The translations under genes were made by a program, and so were the position numbers. Shown one piece after another: positions 1 through 8,724 of a DNA stretch of 13,844 nt (the stretch's first letter is position 1; each line of letters starts with the position of its first letter). The DNA is from Solirubrobacteraceae bacterium. Lineage in GTDB: Bacteria > Actinomycetota > Thermoleophilia > Solirubrobacterales > Solirubrobacteraceae. The stretch is taken from NCBI GenBank assembly GCA_025935735.1, contig JAICUS010000100.1:1-13844 (forward strand), read 5' to 3'. The notes below the pieces were generated by a model, which ran no database searches, was not told where the DNA came from, and worked only from the letters and a program-made list of their open reading frames with translations.

Positions 1-50
1 ACCGCAACCCGGTGCATCGCTAAAAGCCGCCCCTGACAGATCCCATCGAG

Positions 51-55
51 GGAGG
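51..55 (+). promoter_or_regulatory. Strong Shine-Dalgarno site of the satP-like gene
   Basis: GGAGG lies 8 bases before the ATG at 64. It fixes the start of the permease gene. It is the only strong ribosome binding site I see before a gene in this window; most other genes here lack one. Confidence 0.8.
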
Positions 56-63
56 AGAGCCTC

Positions 64-698
64 ATGGAAGCATCGTCGTACTCAGCGCGCCCGGTCCCGG
101 AGGAGCCGATCGGCGGCCGCAGCTCGGCCGTCGCCGCGATCGCCAACCCGGCGCCGCTCGGGCTGGCGGGCTTCGCGCTGACCACGTTCGTGCTCAGCAT
201 GGTCAACTCGGGCCTCGTGAGCGACAAGGCCGAGCCGGTCGTGTTCGGGCTCGCGCTCGCCTATGGCGGCATCGCCCAGCTGCTGGCCGGCATGTGGGAG
301 TTCAAGACCGGCAACACGTTCGGCGCGACCGCGTTCTCGTCGTACGGCGCGTTCTGGATCTCGTTCTGGGCGCTCGTCACGTTCTTCGTCAAGGACATCC
401 CGGCCGCGGACGCCGGCCATGCCGTCGGCCTGTTCCTGTGGTCCTGGGGGATCTTCACCACCTACATGTTCATCGCGTCGCTGCGCACGTCGGTGGCGGT
501 GGCGCTCGTGTTCTTCTTGCTGGCGATCACCTACATCCTCCTGGGCATCGGCGCATCCGGCGGGCACACGGGCATCACGAAGATCGGCGGCTGGGTCGGC
601 ATCGCCACGGCGCTCGCGGCCTGGTACGCCTCGTTCGCGCAGGTGCTCAACTCGACGTTCGGCCGCACGGTGGCCCCGATCGGCCCGTTGAACACCTG

Positions 699-699
<1 letters not shown>
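64..699 (+). CDS. satP: Acetate/succinate permease, GPR1/FUN34/YaaH (SatP) family
   Basis: A 211-residue integral membrane protein. The family signature NPAPLGL is at residues 28-34, and a second conserved stretch, GNTFGATAFSSYGAFW, is at about 83-98. About six hydrophobic membrane segments cover residues 30-200. Members of this family (E. coli SatP/YaaH, 188 aa; yeast Ady2) import acetate and succinate with protons across the inner membrane. Here the N-terminus carries about 20 extra polar residues before the family core. The start is supported by a strong GGAGG site 8 bases upstream. Its stop overlaps the next start (TGATG at 697-701), so it is almost certainly co-transcribed and translationally coupled with acs, which fits a role in acetate uptake. 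The exact substrate is inferred from the family and the neighbour. The symbol is by homology of family only. Confidence 0.92.
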
Positions 700-2657
<1,958 letters not shown>

Positions 2658-2662
2658 AGCCA

Positions 2663-2668
2663 TATTCT
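2663..2668 (+). promoter_or_regulatory. Candidate -10 box for leaderless acyl-CoA synthetase mRNA
   Basis: TATTCT matches the actinobacterial TANNNT -10 consensus and ends 6 bases before the ATG at 2675, so transcription could begin at the start codon. The GAGG at 2669-2672 is only 2 bases from ATG, too close for a normal ribosome binding site. No clear -35 is visible. The gene could also be read through from acs, 17 bases upstream. Confidence 0.4.
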
Positions 2669-2674
2669 GAGGCG

Positions 2675-4237
2675 ATGTTCGCGTCGTACGAGGAAGCGGT
2701 CGCGCAGCATGAGTGGCGCGTCCCCGAGCACTACAACATCGCCCAGGACGTCTGCGACAAGCACCCCGCGGACAAGCTCGCGATGGTCCACGAGGACTAC
2801 GCGGGCAACGTCCGCGAGGTGCTGTGGGGCGAGCTGCAGGAGCAGTCCAACCGGTTCGCCGACGTGCTGCGCGCGCACGGCGTCGAGAAGGGCGACCGGG
2901 TGGCGATGCTGCTGCCGCCCACACCCGAGACCGCCGCCGCGTTCTTCGGCACCTGGAAGTGCGGGGCGATCCTGCTGTCGATGTCGGTGCTCTACGGCGA
3001 CGACGGCATCCGCCACCGGGTGAGCGACTCGCAGGCCAAGGTCCTGCTCACCGACGCGGCGAACCAGGACCGGGTCGACCCGTCGCTCGTGCAGGACGTG
3101 CTGGTGCTCGACGACGCGCTGCTCGCCTCCGGCGACGCCTCGTTCTCGCCTGAGGACACGCTGGCCGAGGACCCGGCGCAGCTCTACTACACGTCCGGGA
3201 CCACCGGGCTGGCCAAGGGCATCGTCCACGCCCACCGTTACCTGCTGGCCCACGAGGAGTTCGTCTACTGCCACGACGTGCGCGAGGGCGAGCGCTTCCA
3301 CGGCATGGGCGAGTGGGCCTGGGCGGCGGGGATCGCGCCGCTGCTGGGGCCGTGGCGCTACGGCTGCGTCCAGCTCGTCTTCCAGCGGCGCGGCGGGTTC
3401 GATCCGCACAAGCAGCTGGACTTCCTCTCGCGCCACGAGGCGACCAACGTCTTCACGACGCCGACCGCGATGCGCTCGATGATGGGCATCTCGGACGCCG
3501 GCACGCGGTACCCGCAGAAGTTCCGGGTGGTCTGCTCGGCCGGCGAGCCGCTGAACCCGGAGGCGATCCGCTGGTTCCGCGAGCAATACGGGCTGACCGT
3601 GCTCGACTACTACGGGCTGACCGAGTCCTATCCGCTCGTGGCCAACTACCCGTTCATGGACGTGCGCGAGGGGTCGATGGGCCGCCCGATGCCCGGCTGG
3701 GACGTGCAGATCCTCGACGAGGACGAGCGGCCGGTGGCCCAGGGCGAGCGCGGCGAGATCTGCCTGCGGGCGCGGTCGAACCCGCACTACCCGCTCGGCT
3801 ACTGGCGCAACGAGGAGGCCGCGCGCGAGACGTTCGGCGGCGACTGGTTCCACACCAAGGACGCCGCGTCGGCCGACGCGGACGGCTACTTCTGGTACGA
3901 GGGGCGGGCCGACGACGTGATCATCGCCGCCGGCTACCGGATCGGCCCGTTCGAGGTCGAGTCCGCCTGCCTCGAGCACGCCGCGGTGGCCGAGGCGGCC
4001 GCGGTCGCCTCGCCGGACGAGCGCCGGGGCAACGTGGTCAAGGCGTTCATCGTGCTGGCGTCCGGCCACGAGCCGTCCAACGAGCTGGTGGCGGACATCC
4101 AGGCGCACGTGCGCAACCGGCTCTCGGCCTACGCCTACCCGCGCAAGATCGAGTTCGTGGACGACCTGCCGAAGACCTTGACCGGCAAGATCCGCCGGAT
4201 CGAGCTGCGCCAGCGGGAGATGGAAACCGGCGCGTAA
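2675..4237 (+). CDS. AMP-forming acyl-CoA synthetase, medium-chain (ACSM)-like
   Basis: A 520-residue ANL-superfamily adenylating enzyme that should activate a carboxylic acid to its acyl-CoA through an acyl-AMP. The P-loop YYTSGTTGLAKG is at about residues 171-182, the aromatic/acceptor motif DYYGLTES is near residue 311, and the hinge motif GRADDVIIAAGYRIGPFEVE is at 410-429. The catalytic lysine is K505 in PKTLTGKIRR. All key motifs are intact. Its length and layout resemble the ACSM/benzoate-CoA-ligase-like group rather than Acs, which is about 130 residues longer. It starts 17 bases after acs and lies on the same strand, so it may act on a second short- or medium-chain or aromatic acid in the same uptake-and-activation pathway. 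The true substrate cannot be read from the sequence. The ATG at 2675 gives a complete N-terminus, but the ribosome binding site is poor and leaderless initiation is possible. Confidence 0.9.
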   Translation: MFASYEEAVAQHEWRVPEHYNIAQDVCDKHPADKLAMVHEDYAGNVREVLWGELQEQSNRFADVLRAHGVEKGDRVAMLLPPTPETAAAFFGTWKCGAILLSMSVLYGDDGIRHRVSDSQAKVLLTDAANQDRVDPSLVQDVLVLDDALLASGDASFSPEDTLAEDPAQLYYTSGTTGLAKGIVHAHRYLLAHEEFVYCHDVREGERFHGMGEWAWAAGIAPLLGPWRYGCVQLVFQRRGGFDPHKQLDFLSRHEATNVFTTPTAMRSMMGISDAGTRYPQKFRVVCSAGEPLNPEAIRWFREQYGLTVLDYYGLTESYPLVANYPFMDVREGSMGRPMPGWDVQILDEDERPVAQGERGEICLRARSNPHYPLGYWRNEEAARETFGGDWFHTKDAASADADGYFWYEGRADDVIIAAGYRIGPFEVESACLEHAAVAEAAAVASPDERRGNVVKAFIVLASGHEPSNELVADIQAHVRNRLSAYAYPRKIEFVDDLPKTLTGKIRRIELRQREMETGA

Positions 4238-4269
4238 CCGTCTGACCGGTGCGTAGGTACCGGGCGGTT
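4236..4269 (+). repeat. Interrupted stem-loop after the acyl-CoA synthetase gene
   Basis: Two nested perfect 5-bp arms fold together: AACCG (4236-4240) with CGGTT (4265-4269), and CCGGT (4246-4250) with ACCGG (4259-4263), leaving an 8-base loop. It begins at the stop codon of the acyl-CoA synthetase and lies just before the next gene's putative -10 box. It could slow or end transcription of the acetate operon. There is no T-run, so it is not a classical terminator. Confidence 0.35.
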
Positions 4270-4275
4270 CGCTGG

Positions 4276-4281
4276 CAGAAT
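4276..4281 (+). promoter_or_regulatory. Weak candidate -10 box for the transglutaminase-like gene
   Basis: CAGAAT (a one-base deviation from TANNNT) ends 7 bases before the GTG at 4289. There is no Shine-Dalgarno site before this start. The arrangement matches the leaderless pattern at other genes in the window. No -35 element is clear. Confidence 0.3.
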
Positions 4282-4288
4282 CGGATCC

Positions 4289-6790
4289 GTGCATCCCGCG
4301 GGGATCGCCGCCGGCGCGCCGGCGGCCCGGGAGAGAGCGGCGCAACCGGTCGCCCGTGCGCTGCTGCCTCAGTGGCTGGCGCGGCTGGTCGGGCTGGCCG
4401 CGCTCGGCTCGGTGGGCGCGCTGGAATGGCAGCGCCAGATCGCCGGCTACGGGTCGGCGCGGGCGCTGACCTGGGTGCTCGGCGCCCTCGTGGCGGCCGG
4501 GCTGGTGCTGGCCGCGTGCCGGCTGCCGGCCGGCTGGCGGCGGGCCGGCGGGCTCGCCGCGGCGGTCCTGCTGGCCGTGGCCGCCGGGTATCTGCTGTCG
4601 GGCGCGCCGCTGCACTACGCCAAGCCGCGCCACTGGGACGAGCTGTTCACCACGGTCGGCGACGGGCTGCAGGCGCTGGGCACGGTCAGGCTGCCGTATA
4701 AGAGCGCGAGCCCGGCGCCGCGGATCGCGCTCGAGGTGCTGGCCGGCGGGCTGCTCGTGCTGGCCGGGCTGGCGACGTTCTGGCCGCGCGCGCAGCGCGG
4801 CGAGGAGCTGCGCGGCGCCGCCCGCGGGCCCGAGCGCGGCTACCAGTTCGTCGCGCTGGCCGTGCTGCTGGTCGTGGCCATCTCGCCGGTGGTGTCGGTC
4901 GGCGGGACGCGCTCGCTGGCGCTGGGCCTCGGGCTGTCGGCGATCACCGTGGCGTTCCTGTGGCTCGAGCGGCTGCCGCTGCGGCCGGGGCTCGGCGTGG
5001 CCGCGCTCGTCGGCGTGGCGCTGGCCGGCGCGCTGCCGCTGGCCTCGCTGGCCGACCGCGGCGAGCCGTGGTTCGACTACCAGTCGTTCGCCGAGAACCT
5101 CGGGCCCGACGACCCGGTGCACTTCTCCTGGGCGCAGACCTACGGACCGATGACCTGGCCGCGCGACGGCAACGAGGTCATGCGGGTGACCTCGGCGCGG
5201 CCGCTGTACTGGAAGGCGCGCGACCTCGACGTGTTCGACGGCAACGCCTGGCGGATCCGGACCGATCCCACGCCGACCGCCCACCTGAGCACCGCCCGGT
5301 GGCGGGCCGACCTGGCGCCCGGCTGGGCGCAGCAGCAGGCCTGGACGAGCACGATCTCCTTCGACGTCCGGCGCATGAAGGGGACCGACGTGGTCGGCGC
5401 GGGGACCATCGTGCAGGTCAAGAACCCGTCGCGCGGCGTCCGGCCCGGCGTGGCCGCGGGCACCTGGGACTCCGTCGGCGCGCTGCACCGGGGCGACTCC
5501 TACACGCTGAAGGTGCACACGCCGCGGCCGGGGCCGGCGCTCCTGGAGGCCGCCACGACCGGCGCCGGCGTGCCGGACCCGGGCGAGCTGCAGATCACCG
5601 TGCCGTTCAAGCCGGGGCGCTTCGCGCCGGGCGTGTTCATCCGGCTCCAGCGCCGGCGCGTGCACCGGGCGGTGGTGCACTTCAAGGGCTTCGACGACCG
5701 CAACGGCGTGTCCTACGTCAGCTACCCGCGGGCCAGCCAGGCCGACTACGACCTCGACCGGGTGATGCAGCGCACGGTCTACGCGCGCACCTGGGCGCTG
5801 GCCGAGCGGCTGCGCAAGGGCGCGAAGACGCCCTACCAGTACGTCCTCGCCGTCAACGCGTACCTGCACGGCCGGGGCTTCGTCTACGACGAGCGCCCGC
5901 CGCAGGCGCCGCGGGGCGTCCCGCCGCTCGACTACTTCCTCAACGTCTCGCACAAGGGCTACTGCCAGCACTACGCGGGCGCGATGGCGCTGCTGCTGCG
6001 GATGGGCGGCGTGCCGGCGCGGGTGGCCACGGGGTTCAGCCCCGGCGGCTTCTCCAGCCAGCACAACCAGTGGATCGTGCGCGACACCGACGCGCACGCC
6101 TGGGTCGAGGCGTGGTTCGACCGCTACGGCTGGGTGACGTTCGACCCCACGCCGGCGGCCACCCCGGCGCGGTCGCAGATCTTCGCCATCAGCGCGCCGA
6201 ACGCGCGCACCGGCGACACGCCGACGGCGCGGGCGACGCCCGGCGCCGACAACGGCGCCTCCTCGCGCGACCCCGAGGGCGGCACGAACCCGGACCGCCT
6301 GCGCCAGCTCCAGCTGCAGCAGACGAACGGCACGAGCGGCGCGGGCGGCGAGCTGTCGCGGCTGTGGTGGCTGGTGGCGATCGTGCTGCTCGTGGGCGGC
6401 GTGCTCGGCGCCTGGTTGAAGGCGGTGCTGCGCGCCCCGCGCGCCGGGACGCCGATGGACCGGGCGGTGGCCGAGCTGGAGACCGCGCTGCGCATCCTCG
6501 GGCGGCCGGTGAAGACCGGCACGACGCTGTCCCAGCTCGAGCGCCGCCTGGGCTCCTACTCGCCCGAGGTCCGTGCGTACTTCCAGTGGCTGTCAGCCGG
6601 GCGCTACGGCCCGGGCGCGCCGGCGCCGGACCGCGGCGGGCGCCGGGCGCTGCGCCGCGCGCTGGCCGCGGGGCTCGGGCCGCTCGGCCGCCTGCGGGCG
6701 CTGTGGGCGCTGCCGCCGCGGGTGTCGCGGCGCGACCGCCCGGCGGTCGACCCCACCGGCGCCGAGACGTTCGTCAGCGTCCGCCGCTGA
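4289..6790 (+). CDS. Membrane transglutaminase-like protein, TgpA (DUF3488/DUF4129) type
   Basis: An 833-residue membrane protein. Residues about 28-255 contain six or so hydrophobic segments (TgpA_N/DUF3488-like). Residues about 256-540 form an extracytoplasmic region. A transglutaminase core follows with an intact Cys-His-Asp triad: C559 in HKGYCQHYAG, H603 in DTDAHAWVEAWF and D619 in VTFDPTPA. A Gly/Thr/Gln-rich linker (about 635-690) precedes one more membrane helix at about 692-714. The C-terminal cytoplasmic tail with paired Arg/Leu residues resembles DUF4129. Homologues are thought to act as cysteine proteases or transglutaminases at the envelope, often beside a MoxR ATPase and a DUF58 protein. 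Neither is present here, so the gene stands alone. The GTG start at 4289 lacks a ribosome binding site but opens a plausible N-terminus. The last 17 bases overlap the convergent MFS gene. The biochemical activity is not established from sequence. Confidence 0.88.
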   Translation: MHPAGIAAGAPAARERAAQPVARALLPQWLARLVGLAALGSVGALEWQRQIAGYGSARALTWVLGALVAAGLVLAACRLPAGWRRAGGLAAAVLLAVAAGYLLSGAPLHYAKPRHWDELFTTVGDGLQALGTVRLPYKSASPAPRIALEVLAGGLLVLAGLATFWPRAQRGEELRGAARGPERGYQFVALAVLLVVAISPVVSVGGTRSLALGLGLSAITVAFLWLERLPLRPGLGVAALVGVALAGALPLASLADRGEPWFDYQSFAENLGPDDPVHFSWAQTYGPMTWPRDGNEVMRVTSARPLYWKARDLDVFDGNAWRIRTDPTPTAHLSTARWRADLAPGWAQQQAWTSTISFDVRRMKGTDVVGAGTIVQVKNPSRGVRPGVAAGTWDSVGALHRGDSYTLKVHTPRPGPALLEAATTGAGVPDPGELQITVPFKPGRFAPGVFIRLQRRRVHRAVVHFKGFDDRNGVSYVSYPRASQADYDLDRVMQRTVYARTWALAERLRKGAKTPYQYVLAVNAYLHGRGFVYDERPPQAPRGVPPLDYFLNVSHKGYCQHYAGAMALLLRMGGVPARVATGFSPGGFSSQHNQWIVRDTDAHAWVEAWFDRYGWVTFDPTPAATPARSQIFAISAPNARTGDTPTARATPGADNGASSRDPEGGTNPDRLRQLQLQQTNGTSGAGGELSRLWWLVAIVLLVGGVLGAWLKAVLRAPRAGTPMDRAVAELETALRILGRPVKTGTTLSQLERRLGSYSPEVRAYFQWLSAGRYGPGAPAPDRGGRRALRRALAAGLGPLGRLRALWALPPRVSRRDRPAVDPTGAETFVSVRR

Positions 6791-8132
6791 GCCGCCCGTC
6801 CATCACGGTCGCCAGCGCCGCGCAGACGGCCAGCAGCCCGGCGGAGATCGCCAGCGCCGCGTGCAGCCCGCCGGTCAGCCCGGACGCGCCGACGAGCGAG
6901 CCGAACAGCGCCACGCCGATCACGCTGCCGGTCTGGCGCATGGTGTTCAGCGTGCCGGAGGCCACGCCGGAGCGCGCACGGTCGACGCTGCCCAGCAGCT
7001 CGGAGGTGATCAGCGGGACGATCAGGCCGACGGAGGCGCCGAAGGCGATCAGCTGGAGCACCAGCGCGGCGTACGGCGTGTCCTGCCCGGTCGGCAGCAG
7101 CGCGGCGCAGGCCGTCGCGGCGAGCAGCGCGGCGCCGACCACCACGGCGCGCGGGCCGGCGCGCCGGGCGAGGCGGCCGGCGGCGACGTTGGTGGCCATC
7201 ACGACGCCGGTCATCGGCGCGAACGCGAAGCCGGTGGCGAGCGCCGAGCGGCCCTGTGCGCGCTGGAAGAACAGGCTCAGCACGAAGATCAGCCCGTAGA
7301 CGGCGATGTTGAGCGCGAGCCCGATCGCCGCCGCGGAGGAGAACGTGCGGTTGCCGAACAGCTGCAGCGGGAGCATCGGCCGGCGGCGGCGCGCCTCGAT
7401 GCGCAGGAACGCGGCCAGGGCGGCGGCGGCGATGCCGTAGCCGGCCAGCACCGCCGGGTTCGTCCAGCCGGCGCGGCCGCCCTCGATCGTGGCCGCGGCG
7501 AGCGCGGCCAGGGCGACCACCGCCGCGGCCTGGCCGGGCAGGTCGACGCTGTGCTCCGGCGAGGCCGGCGTCTCCCGCGCGTGGCGCAGCGTGAGCCAGA
7601 TGCCGAGCGCGCCGATCGGCACGTTGATGAAGAAGATCGCCCGCCAGCCGACCGCGGCGATCAGCGCGCCGCCCACCAGCGGCCCGGCGCTCAGCGCACT
7701 GGCGGCCCCGGCCGCCCACAGACCGACCGCCCGCGACCGCGCCTCCGGCTCGCGATACGCGTGGTTGAGCAGGATCAGCGAGCAGGGGACGAGCACGCCG
7801 GCGGCCAGGCCCTGGACGGAGCGGGCGCCGATCAGCACGCCGAGCCCGGGCGCCAGCCCGCAGGCCGCCGAGGCCGCGGTGAACAGCGCGAAGCCGGCCA
7901 CGAACACGCGCCTGGCGCCGATCCGGTCGCCCAGCGCGCCGGCCGACAGGATGAACGCGGCGAACATGATCGTGTAGGCGTTGACGATCCACTGCAGGGC
8001 CGCGATCCCGCCGCCCAGCGCGTCGCCGATCGGACGGATCGCCACATTGACGACGCTCACGTCGAGCTGCACCACGGCGAAGCCGAGGCTCATCGCGAGC
8101 AGCGTGAACCGAGATCCCTGCCGCGTGGCCAT
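6774..8132 (-). CDS. MFS drug-type exporter, DHA2 (EmrB/QacA) family
   Basis: A 452-residue multi-pass transporter of the proton-driven major facilitator superfamily. DHA2 motifs are clear. A motif D1-like LDVSVVNVAIRPIG is at residues 23-36, motif A GALGDRIGARR is at 65-75, and the antiporter motif C region GPLVGGALIAAVGWR is at 150-164, followed by INVPIG. Hydrophobic segments continue to about residue 445, compatible with 12-14 helices. It probably exports a hydrophobic or toxic compound, but the substrate is unknown. I place the start at ATG 8132-8130, which begins MATRQGSRF just before the first helix. The open frame runs further upstream to 8672, but that extension overlaps the divergent HATPase gene and lacks transporter features. 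The start has no ribosome binding site and a TAACGT box 7 bases upstream. The 3' end overlaps the transglutaminase-like gene by 17 bp in convergent orientation. Confidence 0.93.
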   Translation of the reverse strand: MATRQGSRFTLLAMSLGFAVVQLDVSVVNVAIRPIGDALGGGIAALQWIVNAYTIMFAAFILSAGALGDRIGARRVFVAGFALFTAASAACGLAPGLGVLIGARSVQGLAAGVLVPCSLILLNHAYREPEARSRAVGLWAAGAASALSAGPLVGGALIAAVGWRAIFFINVPIGALGIWLTLRHARETPASPEHSVDLPGQAAAVVALAALAAATIEGGRAGWTNPAVLAGYGIAAAALAAFLRIEARRRRPMLPLQLFGNRTFSSAAAIGLALNIAVYGLIFVLSLFFQRAQGRSALATGFAFAPMTGVVMATNVAAGRLARRAGPRAVVVGAALLAATACAALLPTGQDTPYAALVLQLIAFGASVGLIVPLITSELLGSVDRARSGVASGTLNTMRQTGSVIGVALFGSLVGASGLTGGLHAALAISAGLLAVCAALATVMDGRLSGGR

Positions 8133-8139
8133 GCGGGCC

Positions 8140-8145
8140 ACGTTA
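8140..8145 (-). promoter_or_regulatory. Candidate -10 box for the MFS exporter gene
   Basis: On the - strand, TAACGT (TANNNT) is followed by 7 bases and then the ATG at 8132, an arrangement typical of leaderless actinobacterial transcripts. A short inverted repeat abuts it upstream, so it may be regulated there. No -35 is evident. Confidence 0.45.
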
Positions 8146-8160
8146 GAAGCATGACGCTTC
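8146..8160. promoter_or_regulatory. Inverted repeat GAAGC-N5-GCTTC, possible operator
   Basis: Perfect 5-bp arms (8146-8150 and 8156-8160) lie directly against the candidate -10 box of the MFS gene, in the -10/-35 spacer position. A dimeric repressor of the exporter could bind here. This is inference from location; no regulator gene is adjacent except the HATPase, which is not a DNA-binding protein. Confidence 0.35.
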
Positions 8161-8167
8161 GGCCCTC

Positions 8168-8185
8168 CCCGAATCGTCCTTCGGG
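8168..8185. promoter_or_regulatory. Inverted repeat CCCGAA-N6-TTCGGG in divergent intergenic region
   Basis: Perfect 6-bp arms (8168-8173 and 8180-8185) sit midway between the divergent MFS and HATPase starts. It may be a second operator or a stem-loop in the 5' region of either transcript. In such GC-rich DNA a 6-bp match can arise by chance. Confidence 0.3.
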
Positions 8186-8210
8186 CCGGGGGCACGGACT
8201 CTGACCTCCG

Positions 8211-8711
8211 GTGGATTGGCCGGACGTGGTTGGGGGCACACGGGACGGCATGGGGGTGGCCACGTCGGAGCCGCTGCTGGCGGTCGACCTGCCCGCCGTG
8301 CCGGAGAGCGCGCCCGTCGCGCGCGGCGCGGTGATGGAGGCACTGGCCGGCGTCGCCGTCGACCGCGACGCCGTGGGTATCGTCGTGTCCGAGGCCGTGG
8401 CCAACGCGATCATGCACGCCTACCGCGACCGCGATCCCGGCCGCGTCCGCGTGTCCGTCGAGGTGGGCGAGGAGAGCCTCGAGCTCGCGGTCAGCGACGA
8501 CGGCATCGGGATGACGCCCCGGATCGACAGCCCGGGCGCCGGCCTCGGCGTGCCGCTGATGGCCGGCTTCGCCGACGAGGTCGTCGTCGACTGCTCCCAC
8601 GGCACCCGCCTGCGCGCCCGCTTCGAGCTCTACGGCCCGGCCGGCCCCCACGGCCGCCCGGTCCGCCGCCACGCCGGGATGAGCCGCACCCGGCGCTTCG
8701 CCCGCGGCTGA
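8211..8711 (+). CDS. RsbW-like HATPase (anti-sigma factor / serine kinase family)
   Basis: A 166-residue soluble protein with a HATPase_c_2 fold. The N-box VSEAVANAIMHAY is at residues 59-71 with E61 and N65, the G1 box DDGIGM is at 96-101, and the G2-like GAGLGVPLM is at 109-117. Length and motifs fit the RsbW/SpoIIAB family, which binds ATP, holds a sigma factor inactive or phosphorylates an anti-anti-sigma protein, often in stress responses. No sigma factor or STAS-domain partner is encoded next to it, so its partner must be elsewhere. The C-terminus is Arg-rich after the fold. The start is uncertain: GTG at 8211 (used here) or ATG at 8250, giving 153 residues. Neither has a good ribosome binding site. 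GACTCT at 8197-8202 could be a degenerate -10 box for the GTG. It is divergent from the MFS gene and its stop is 9 bases from the convergent thyX stop. Confidence 0.85.
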   Translation: MDWPDVVGGTRDGMGVATSEPLLAVDLPAVPESAPVARGAVMEALAGVAVDRDAVGIVVSEAVANAIMHAYRDRDPGRVRVSVEVGEESLELAVSDDGIGMTPRIDSPGAGLGVPLMAGFADEVVVDCSHGTRLRARFELYGPAGPHGRPVRRHAGMSRTRRFARG

Positions 8712-8724
8712 CCGCGCGCGTCAG
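8708..8724. terminator. Symmetric stem CTGAC-N7-GTCAG shared by two convergent gene ends
   Basis: Perfect 5-bp arms surround a CG-alternating core. Each arm contains a TGA stop, one for the HATPase gene (+) and one for thyX (-), so the element is the meeting point of two convergent transcripts. It may act as a small bidirectional terminator. It has no T-run and the stem is short, so this is weak. Confidence 0.25.

Noticed and set aside
1..23. Possible 3' end of an upstream gene (codons ending ...NPVHR then TAA at 21-23)
   Set aside because: Only seven codons are visible and the other two frames are also open over this stretch, so the frame cannot be chosen.
294..698. N-terminal extension of acs to 294
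   Set aside because: It overlaps the permease gene in another frame, gives an Arg/His-rich non-Acs sequence, and the ATG at 699 gives the normal Acs length.
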